Assembly: GCA_028565635.1 (NCBI GenBank)
Contig: JAOXYB010020782.1
Coordinates: 1 to 17,429, forward strand
Length of the DNA: 17,429 nucleotides
Reading direction: 5' to 3'
Source of the DNA: Phoronis ovalis
Taxonomy: Eukaryota > Phoronida > Phoronidae
Below the pieces are notes generated by a model. It did no database searches, had not been told where the DNA came from, and saw only the letters and a program-made list of their open reading frames with translations. Positions 1-10,700 of this stretch are shown here, piece by piece. The first letter of the stretch is position 1. The number at the start of each line of letters is the position of its first letter. Both the position numbers and the translations under genes were made by a program.

Positions 1-1690
1 TTGAAAAAGTATAATTTATCATCACTTTAGACAATTTGAGTAAAAAAAATAATCATTATTCAGACTGAGTCCAGTCTGACAAACTGGCAAAATAACTTTT
101 CCTCAGGGGCATACTATACACACAATAATCAAAAACTAAATTAAGATATACAATGACACATTAAACAGTAATCAAAATTATATAACAATTGCTTTAAACA
201 GTTCGATTAAAGTTCACACTTTTGAAAGTGATATTTAAAGTTACATACTATCTTCACTACCTCTTTATGATTCCACAATTTCAGCCTTGAAAAGCCGATG
301 CGCGCCATTGTGACCCACCTATATGCACTAATTCCAACAATATTCTTTGAATTACAGTAACAATTTTTGCAATAAAATGATTCATTTACTGCATGTAATT
401 ACAAAGTTCACATTACCCAAATGACTTGAGACGCACATAGAACGACCAACTTGACTTGAACACCAGAATTTGGATTGTCGACATTTCCAAAATGTATCAG
501 GAAATCTTCTGGACTTCACGCTTGCAAAAAAATGACTCTGGACTGTTTCACTATGTTCAAATGTTATCTTCTAGAATTTCTTTGATATGTAGATCACACT
601 CTGACAATCCCGGACGAGCCCCCATGTGTGGACACTTTGTTTAACACCTGTATTTTTGGGATGATGTGCATGTGTTACTATCGATAGCAAAGATGAATTA
701 TTTCTGGTTGTAGTACCATACTTTATTTCTGATTCAAAAAGAATACATGACAGTTGACAAGCAGGTCTAGGGTGTGGATGTGTGATCCACAGTAATTTCT
801 TTGTGTGATTGACCAATATATTGGGATGTAGAAGCTTAAATAAGTCATCACAGCAAGTAATACCCACTAGTGCAGGGGTTTGAATTATAATGTAAGTGTA
901 AGTATAATAACCTACTACAACAGGTGTTGACAGTACAATACCCTGTCACACATACATATACACACACACACACACACACATATATAATTGCTTTATTTGA
1001 CACAATGCATAATACAAGTATAGTACATAACTTATAAAAACATAAATCTGAAGATGCTTTTTATGATGTATTATTATTTATGAGAAAAACCAAGGCTGTG
1101 GTTATGTGAAGTGGCTGATTTTAATGTTTGAACTTACAAAAATTTCACAATACACCAGTTTCTGTGATATTCCGTATTACAGAATCCTTCGGCAAAAATG
1201 TTTTATAATTTTGTTACAAAAAGTAAATTAATTTACTCAAGATGTTTATGGGGGCAATTCTAGGATTGCTCTACAAGCACTTCCGGAAGCTTTGGGCACA
1301 TTAGTCGAAAACACCCAAAAATGTGTTTGAAGGTTTGAAATGTTCATGGAGCAATCTTGAAATTACCTCCTTATGTAGTCATAGTGCTGCAGTGAGTTTG
1401 ATCTTTAATTAAATGAATGTTTAATAGAAATTTCATTTTCTTGGAAACTTTGAAACACAGTTTATATAATTTGTGCAGAATTTGCCATTTTTGTTGCAAA
1501 ATAAGGGGAAAAATTGTTGCAGAATAATTTTTAACTGCAGCTCTCCACAGGTACTGATACATATAACATTTCAATGTAAAATATAATTCACCCGCTGTAT
1601 TTGTTACAGCAACCATCACAAATATAACACTGTGAAGCTACAGTATCTTATATACACTTATATTGTATATATTTTTTTTTCAATTTTTAG
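1..1690 (+). other. Intron upstream of the first visible exon (5' end outside window)
   Basis: I see no coding exon here. The preceding RhoGAP exon, which should encode the helix ending just before the LHDKDSR segment, is not recognisable and presumably lies upstream. The stretch holds a CA microsatellite at 961-980 and a degenerate inverted repeat (1253-1278 against 1342-1367). The open frames at 456-644, 571-867 (minus) and 1371-1619 (minus) have compositions expected of translated AT-rich non-coding DNA. The end carries a usable acceptor: a T-rich run followed by CAATTTTTAG at 1681-1690. Confidence 0.7.
961..980. repeat. (CA)10 microsatellite
   Basis: Ten uninterrupted CA units, flanked by short TA/CA-rich sequence (catacatata before, tatata after). 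It lies in the first intron and is likely to vary in length between individuals. Confidence 0.95.
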
Positions 1691-1796
1691 AGTTGCATGA
1701 CAAAGACTCAAGGATTCAAGCAATTCACAGTCTTGTTTATCAGCTTCCAGATTTAAATATACAAATGTTAGAAGAGTTGATTGCACATTTAAGAAG
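1691..1796 (+). CDS. GRAF: GRAF exon 1 of window: RhoGAP domain, middle helices
   Basis: The exon is 106 nt. It enters with two bases of a split codon and leaves with two. It encodes [18 protein letters not shown] followed by [16 protein letters not shown]. The IHSLV..LP..N..ML..L..HL pattern is the conserved helical stretch of RhoGAP domains just before the GTPase-contact region, and it aligns closely with GRAF/ARHGAP26. The acceptor is caatttttag. The donor is AG|gtaggc. An alternative donor one codon away is not supported, because only this one restores frame with the next exon. Confidence 0.92.
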
Positions 1797-4700
1797 GTAG
1801 GCTATAAAAATAAGTTGCAAAATGCAGAAGCCAAAATGTAAAATCTACCTACCGCATCTTCTCTAATAAGCATCCCTGTTATAATTACTCCCTCTGCGAC
1901 TAATTACCTATGCTCAGCACTTGCTTTTGAGTTCAATTCTGGATTCATACATGAGTGTACTTGTATGTACCATTGCTTACATCTGAGAAATGTATGTTTT
2001 GTCAGTAAGTTAAAGGTCATGCCCTGAGGGTCAGACTCAAATCAACTGATGGTACACATGTGTGAACAAAAATGCCTTAAAAATGGTGATTTTTAAGAAC
2101 AGAGCACATTAATGCATGTTATGCATTTAGGGTTAAAGGTACCTTATTTGATTAACTGTATGCGTTTAGGGTATCGAAATCGATCAAAACTGCCAACCAT
2201 TTGACCAGACTTTGTTTCCAAAGGTAATTTACGATTGCCTGAAGTTCAAGACTTAATTATGAAAAACTAGTAGTTCTACTATATATTACAACCTGTGTTA
2301 GAGCGATCTTCTGTGACAGTTGAATTCAAAATTGTGTTCCCTTATCTGCTATACACCTTGTCTCCTCTATACTCTTTGTCATAATTATTACATTTCACTT
2401 GTAAAATACCTCCACACTTATCAGCAGATTTCCAGTGCACTAGAGTATATTCCTGATGGAAATCATAAGATTTTTAAAGCCACAGTAACTCCAGTATTCT
2501 GAAAAATTCTGTGAAGACCTAAACCATCTGCAAAGAATCAGTCATGCATAGGGACATAGGTTAATTATGCTCACGGTCCTGGTTATGACTTTTTTTGATG
2601 TCATATAATGATCATGCAATCTCTTTTCATAATTTCAGAAAGGACTGATGAATGTCTTGTTATAGGACTGAAAGTTTGCCCATTGTTTTTAGTGTGATTC
2701 AGTTTTATACTAATTTTTATTTTGCAACTTGTGTGTTGCTTATCAAATATTAATCAAACTTATTTTACTTTTGAACAGAGTGGCAGATCGAAGTAAAGAA
2801 AATCTTATGACTGTAGCTAATATTGGAGTGTGCTTTGGACCAACTTTACTACGACCAGAAGAAGAGACTATTGCTGCCATTATGGATATTAAGTTCTGTA
2901 ATATAATTGTGGAAATTTTAATTGAAAATTATATTAAGGTGAGATTGCAACATAGGGTAAGGTAACATTACTTTTTGTGAAATATGAAAGAGGTTTCAAT
3001 ATGTACAGTTTCCTTAGCGGGAATACTTGAGAACTGTGAAAAGATAAATTAAAATTATTAGTGTGAGGAGAATCAGAACTGACAATTACTAGTGAATTCA
3101 AAAATTAATTAATTAAGTTACTTACCTAGAAATCTTGGTAATTCCTTGCACCCAAGTATCCAAAATAAATTCAAATTTGATAGTGAATATTTCCAGTGAA
3201 TATGTGTTATGAACTTGAGCCGGAGGACTATGTTTTTCTGTGAGTTGTAAAAGTCACAGTTCTCAAGTGTTCCCGCTGAGATTTCACCAGGTTATTCCTA
3301 ATACCATCCCTGATTGATTATGTAGTAAAGCTATTACTAAGTTAAAAGGAATAGAAAATCATTATTTTTGTTTTACATGTATATATACTAAATTTTTAAA
3401 GCAATTATTAATTCATGCCTTAAAGAGAGTTTTAATTCAATGAGTAGTGAGATTGAGAAGAGATTGTATATCTTGAATGGAATAGCAGTTGTCAGTAAAT
3501 ATGTTTCAAATGTGTGATTACAATACATTTCAATAATTGGTTTATTTATGTAAACTGCTGTAGATATTCAAAAGTCAGCCAGATGTGAATGCAAACAGTA
3601 AAGTCAAAGTGCCATCCACATTTGTTTCTGATCTGAAAGACACACTACCGTCTGGTATCCCTGACGATGATGATTCTAGTACACCAACACATGCGTCCTC
3701 AGCAGCATCCACACCAAATTTAAACAGTGTCAATAATGCACCAGCTTCACCAAGACAAACCTATGCAGAGGCCAGGGCTAAGTTACGGCCATCAACTATT
3801 TACAACCCGAGTTCAGGATCAGGCACAGGTAAGCATTTTCATTAGTTAGATAAAGCATAAGGCGAATCTTTGTTGTTTACAAGCGTAGAAATAAATTCAT
3901 GCTGATTTGTTACCAGTTTTTCACCTTAAATTTATTTTATTCCGAGATGGCAAAAGCAGTCAATAATTAATAAGGATGAAAAGCTGAAAAATCTTTTGTT
4001 ATGTGCTACAATATTGTACGGTGTGTTGTAAAGTGTAATAAGCATATCATTTACCATCAAGGTACCATAATTTATTATAATATCTATGATGTGTTTACGC
4101 AAGGATGTAGCTACTAGGATTTAATTACAGCCTGGGCACACATTTTTTTCTCCGCTTGTAACATTTAATATGTAATATCAGGTACAGTTGTAAATGTTTT
4201 ACAGAGCTTCAAAAACTACGTCGATATGTTTGAAAAAACTATCAACCTTCATGAAAATCGCAACATAGTTCAATTGTGGGGAACTTCATGGAATACGATA
4301 ATTATTTATGACAAATATCCATGCTTACCATGTATTTTACTTGTTTTCTTATTTTGCCATTGAAGATCCTTATGGAATTTTTTACCTGTAAGTAAATAAG
4401 GAAATATTGTTGTTTCAAAATAATTATCATATTCCATTGGTAAGCTTTGTTGTGCTTTTTGAAATTTGGATCACCAGATTTTTCAAACACAGACGTTTTT
4501 GAGATTTCTGAAACATTTTAGGGATCATCTCAAAAGTTATCGCAATGACCGCAAACGTATAGTGTTTCGTGTTGGAATTACCCCCACCCCACCTTGGTCA
4601 AACATAGGGGTGTTAGTGAGATTTGGACGTCACGCAGGTATAGAAACTGACAACCAATTTCAAGAGCAAAATCAGGGCCGTCAGATACTTTTTCAAAAGG

Positions 4701-7700
4701 CGGGTGCGAGAGGAAAATATCAGTTCACTAATCGAAAAAGGTCGCTGAAATGTCTCCGTGCTGCCAGAAAAAAATTGACAAGCAAAAAAAAAGGTCATTT
4801 CCGTTCCTACTGTAACAATACGCCCAGAATAAGTGCCGTAAATAACAGAAAAATGTTTTCTGTTCCAAAGGGGGGGGGGTGTCGTATCGTATATATACTA
4901 GGCATGATTTTTTCATTTCGCACTAAACCATAAACGTAGGGGGATTTTAACCCCCCTGCCCCCTATACGAAACACTATACGTTTGCGGTCATTGCGATAA
5001 CTTTTGAGATGATCCCTTAATATCTGAAATTACATCGAATTACGACTTAATTAGTTTAAACTGTTGCAAAGAGTAAATAACATAACTATAGTGTTTGAAA
5101 ACAAATTATGCATAGCATATTTGGTTGCTTATTGATCTGTGTTTAGTAATGACGTTATTGTTAGACTGAAAATTGAATATTCTGTTAACTTATAACAATT
5201 AAACGTAACATTATTTAGAGCAGTAAAAGAACATAATCTATTCACAACAGTTAGTGTTGTAATGCCTACCTCAATTTTAACTAACTGCTGCCATATTCTA
5301 ATCTGATTAACTCTGTCCTGCTCTCATAGGATATAGTCCTAGGTATAGCTATACAGGTGAGTCTAGAGTGGAGCATTCAGCTTATCATAAAACACATGCT
5401 AGGTTTGATGTCAGTGCAAGCTGAACAGGAAGACCACACTGTTACTCTATTTAATTTTTTTGTTTTTGGTAAGGAGGCTAGAATGCTCTTGCAATATATT
5501 TGTAATTTTTATGCATGTAGATTTCTCTTTTTTGAAATTGCAAATTACTTGTGTGAAATGTTGTTTCAAAATTACCTTTGAAACAAATAATTATTCACAA
5601 TCAAGTTATTCACAATCAAATTATTCACGGTCAAATGAAATACAGTACGTGGAAACATCAGTTTTTGTCACAAAAAATATAGGAATGTTAATAGAAGGAG
5701 GCAATGAAGGAGTTTTAGCAGTTTTGTACAATATCAAAATTTAAGATTTTTAGGTTAGAATTTTAAAATAAATTATTGTTTTAGTGCACTTTTGTCATTT
5801 ATGGTTTACAAGAAAAAGAGTAAAGATACCTTTCATTGTTTAATTTCGCTGTTTAGTTTGCCTTTGTTGTCAATGTATGTTTCACCTAATTCTTTAGCAA
5901 ATGAATCACTTTTGAACAAATGTAACAAGCCTAAGACAAGATATCGAAAATGCACGACCATGAAGACTACTTTTTGCCAAATTTGATGGTGCTGTAATTA
6001 TTAGAATTCAATTGTTTGAAACAGTTGTCATATGATTCTTATATTTCACATTTTTATAAGCTCTAGTTATATGTACTTTCCAAATTGCTTACTTTGCCAA
6101 AGCCCCTGCAACCAAAATCCTTTTTATATGTGTTGTGAATTTGTTGTTAATTTATTATCAGTGTATTATTGTGTTTACAGATATTTTGCAAGAGTAAATG
6201 TTAACATAACAATTGAATCCAGTTGCAGAGTGGTGCTACAACGTCTTTTCAACTAACATATTTCAATGTAATAGCTGAGTTGCGAGTTTCTTTGTGACAT
6301 AACTAAACTTTGAGTGAACACATTTCAAACAAATTGAGGGTGCAAGCAAAAAGTTGAAAATTCATTAAAATGGTATTACCGCAATGTGTCCAGTCACTGA
6401 AAATTTAATGTTATTTCTTATAAATTGAAAGTTAGTAAAATCATTTAGAAACATTTTTTATATAAATTATATTGTATTGGAGCTGGAAAAAAATTATTCA
6501 AAAGTGCAGCCAGTGTTTTGTGGTTGTTCTAGCAACAATGTTAACTTGAAGTGTGTGGGTTTATACTTGAAGTACCTCACCCATAGTCAAACAAAACTTG
6601 CAAATGACTATTGCGGTCTCAGTAACATTTCTACCTCTGTCTATATTTTACATGAATAACCAAGCTTTGATAGAAAACTTGAGCTTGTCAGAGTGTTAAC
6701 ATTACAAAAATATAGTTATTCTTATTATATATAAAAACTAAAAGCTTAAGTACTTCTGCGCAAAATATGGTACTGCCAACAGTCAATTAAGGTGCTTTGC
6801 TATACTGGTGTTAGGAACATTTGAATTTTAAGTATATTAAAAAAGTGTACAAAGATTTCAAGTTAGGCTTTGCTGCAAACTGAACATCCATATCCGAGTT
6901 TTGCTATGATTCCCTTTGAAAGGCAAAGTAACAGTGTAATTTTAATGCAAAATGGACATCAAAGATGTTGACACATCATTCCCTGAATTCTATATAGCCG
7001 ATTGTTATAAACAATGTTTTTCTTTCGTTATTTACAGGAGAAGGTTTTAGTAATAGCAACAGCAGCAGCTCTGAATCACTAAATTCACGCTCATCAGCAG
7101 GTTTACATACATTAACAGGATATTCTGCACAGTCTTCACCAAACTTAGATGATGTAACCAGACCATCTCCACGAATTTCAAATGTTGGTAAGGTCTTACT
7201 TGAAAAGGCTTTAATTAAACATACATATTTATTAGCTACTGTGTATTACTGATGTAAAGTGAATTCATCCATCTGTTTTTGGTGCAAAACCAGTATTCAT
7301 TTCCTATTGAGGGTTGTATATAAACTTGGACCATTTTATGCTCTCCTTTATGTTTCTCCATTTCATAGATTATTATCAGCTGAAACCCCAGGGGCACTCC
7401 AGTAAAATGTGGGTAATTATACTCGTTAATGGCGTAATAAAGGCCCTAAACAAGTGGTTGTGGAAGTTTGGAAAGTGGATGCTAAGCAAGACTGAAAACA
7501 TTTTGACGAGCAAAAAAAAAAACAAATTTTACACAAGCAAGTGGTGGAAGACGCTCACCGCAAAAGTTTAAACCTAAACAAAACTCCTCAAATAAATATG
7601 ATATGTCCTCTTCTCAGACACACAAATGCTGCTCTCTCTCCACCTTGGGGGTTATTTTTGCTTTCACAGATAAAGCATACTACCACTAGGAGAGTGAAAC

Positions 7701-10700
7701 AGGTATAGTTGTCCTCTAAGAACCCCAAATGTGTGCCATCTGCAGGTTGTGTTTTGAAATTTCTGGGCCATGCTCTGACATAGCTTGCAGTAAATCATAT
7801 GTCAATGTCAATTTGAACATTTTGTACATATCTAATGATTTTAGCTTGTCCTGTGCTATAAAGTCAACTTGCAGCAAAGATATGATAATGTAACAATTGG
7901 TAAGAAGTGATGTGATTTTATTTGTTGCAGCAATGTTCATATTTCCCCCTCTTGAAGCAAACAGTAAATTTTTAGTTGTATTCTAGATGTGCTGCACAAA
8001 GTTTTACTTTATAAGTTATATGCATTGTGACATTGGCATACGTGTGGAGAAATTCTTGTGTGTTTATTTCAATATTGCCTATTAAACAGTGATTGGAGTG
8101 ATTTAAACATATAATATGAAACTTCATGTGCCATTGTTATATTATGTTCTGATGTAGAGGACAAGATGATAAAAATTATATTATGCAGATTCTGTTTATT
8201 TTGTGTGATCCACCTGTGTATCTATTTGATTAATTAATGTTTGGTAGTTTATAGATGTGTGGGACATGTTTATAGTATGCTTGCAGATATGATTTTTGTT
8301 TGATACTAATCTATCAAACTGTTGTCCATGTATGCATCAGTTAAATTTCCTTCGTCTTGTGATAACAGCTTCATATTAGTCGCAGAGTAAATACAGGTCA
8401 GCTTCAGTTTTGCTCATTTCCAACATGGCTAACTGGCAACCATGTTTGTTCTCGAATTAAGCTGTTTGTACCCATGTCCTAAAATCTGGTAGATGGAGAG
8501 ATTGGTAAATATAGGTCATATTTTAGCTTGAGGTAAGCTGTGTCTTCCTATTTTAGAGCACACCACTAATTCACCTCCTGCTATTATAATGGGTAAATGA
8601 GATATTTCAACATTAAATAAAAATATTACCAATCTGTCACCGACATCTGGGATTAGATAATTTTTTATCATTGTTTCATTCTATCGTTTAAAAGTGTCGA
8701 ATTTGCACCAGCAAAACCAATTGGATTTGTAGCTGCATCTTTCTTTTTAAATGTCACTAAGCAAAACCTAGATCCTGAAGTGAAACTAGTGCATGCATAT
8801 TAATCGATCACCGGCCAATGATCAAAGACAACAATAGTTATATCTTCAAGAACACTTCATACTCTGTCTAATTGCATTCATATAAAGGCCTATTAGACGA
8901 TACTGAACCTACCCTCATGTATGCACCTGGGAATTTGTTTTTTTTTATTTCACTATGCGGGTGCCTTCAAAGGAACTGTTTAGTGTAGTTCAACCTTATC
9001 TTGAAAACTGATGGATGGATAGATACACCATTGGTAAATATAGGTCAAAGTACATTTATGTTGATATTGACTTGCATTGCTGGAATGCTGAGTATAATGC
9101 TGCACTGTTAATCATACATGTTACCTGTTATTCACATGACATTTATTATTATTTAATTGAAACATATCAATATTTTACAGCCAATCGAGTTACAGCATAT
9201 ACAAACCAAGTTGCATCTGCATCTGAAATAAAAAGATCTTCCGAGACTTCCCCCGGCTGCAACATACAGAGACAAACTGACGGCAATATATACCAGAATA
9301 CAGGACCTGCTTTACTACTGTGAGTGCTCACTTATCTTGAAAAGCTACCCTAAGTTTACTTACAGTACTGTCTTGTGGAAGCTTGCTATTGGTAGTTGTA
9401 ACTCTCCTACTAGCTAGTAGAAGTAGTAAACACTTAAAACAGATGCTAATACACTAATTGCATTTCCTTGCATACTGCTGCATAAGATTTTATACAAACT
9501 GTCGTTATAAGTGTGATATTGCATCGTAATACGTTTATGAGCGAGTCGAAATTAAAATTCCTGTTGAATCACGACAGATCTTTCTTGTCGCAATTGTTTG
9601 TGCCTGGTTTTATCATATACAAAGTCAAAAGGTGTTTTGAAAGTGTATGTCAAATTTTATTATAGAAATTTGCAATGCATTTATTACAGAGCTTGCCATT
9701 GAATATTAAGATTATCGGCATGTTGTCATGTCACCTTTCAAAAATGGTCTAAATTCATTTAAACCAACTTGCAGCAGTATGCCTGGTACTAGATGCACAC
9801 CATAATCTTGGTATTTCTGGTATAACAAGCTATCCTGTAAACATTGACTAACATGCTGTCCTTGTTATTCATGCATGCATGCAGTACCTCTACACAAAAC
9901 AACACTCAGGATTGTGGTCTAAATATGTGTGGTGACCAAGCCTTAGCAACAAAAATCTCTCCAAGAGAAGTCAGCTGTCCCCAGAGGAGTCCCAAGTGTG
10001 TTAAGAAAGCTATTAACAATAACACTGGAAAACCTAAAGCACCACCTAAACCACAAACTACTGCTAAAATGGGTGGTGGGCCTTTACAGGCATTACGCAA
10101 AAGGATCTCAAATGAATCGATGAAAACTATGTAAGAGTTATATAATGTTTGGTGTTGTACATTATGTGTTTTGTTTCAAGTTTTCATGCATCCCTAACAC
10201 ATCCTCTAATGTCTGATTGTGCAAATACCAAAGTGTATTTTTGTGATATTTGTCTTTTGTATAATAAAATGTACTTGTGTTTGCACTTGCTCCTTATTGA
10301 AAGCTTAAAACAGTTCTAAAATCAGATTTATGGCTTTGTTGCAACGTACTTTTCAACCACACCATTAGATTTACATGCTTTTTCCAACTCTGGTTTATAC
10401 AGAGCAATAAAGTGATAGTATTCAAAATTACTATTGCTGTGATTTACTGCTAGTCCTTCTAACCTTGCATGTGCTTGTAAATTGGTCATCAGCTCTTTGG
10501 ATCGTTCGATGTTTGCCCCCAATAGGCCCACTTCCACATATATTTCCCAAAAACATATTCGGTTACCACCTATTTATTTACCAGTTGTATAATCTAGGAG
10601 TGAAGTTTACACAGGTTATCTATTTCGGGAGGGTTCTTTACAACAGAGTATACTTTTTGAGTCTTCACTTACGAAGGTATATTTTTGGTGACCTTATTTA

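Noticed and set aside
571-867. 98-codon minus-strand frame as a gene
   Set aside because: His/Ser/Thr-rich text with no domain pattern and no splice or promoter support; lengths of this order are expected by chance in a window this size.
1253-1367. Inverted repeat GGCAATTCTAGGATTGCTC / GAGCAATCTTGAAATTACC as an element
   Set aside because: Only about 18 of 26 positions match, so it is too degenerate to separate from chance or a very old relic.
456-1690. Missing upstream RhoGAP exon (the segment before LHDKDSR)
   Set aside because: No stretch with suitable splice sites translates to a LP.P...Y..F..AAK-like sequence, so it is presumed to lie before position 1.
4466-4933. 155-codon open frame across the left end of the Harbinger-like element, as a transposase gene
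   Set aside because: It begins outside the element, crosses the inverted repeat, ends in low-complexity G and A runs and shows no DDE or Myb-like features.
7389-7655. MITE bounded by ACCCCAGGGG and CCTTGGGGGT
   Set aside because: The end similarity is only about ten bases with mismatches and no target duplication was found. Kept as a note in intron 5 only.
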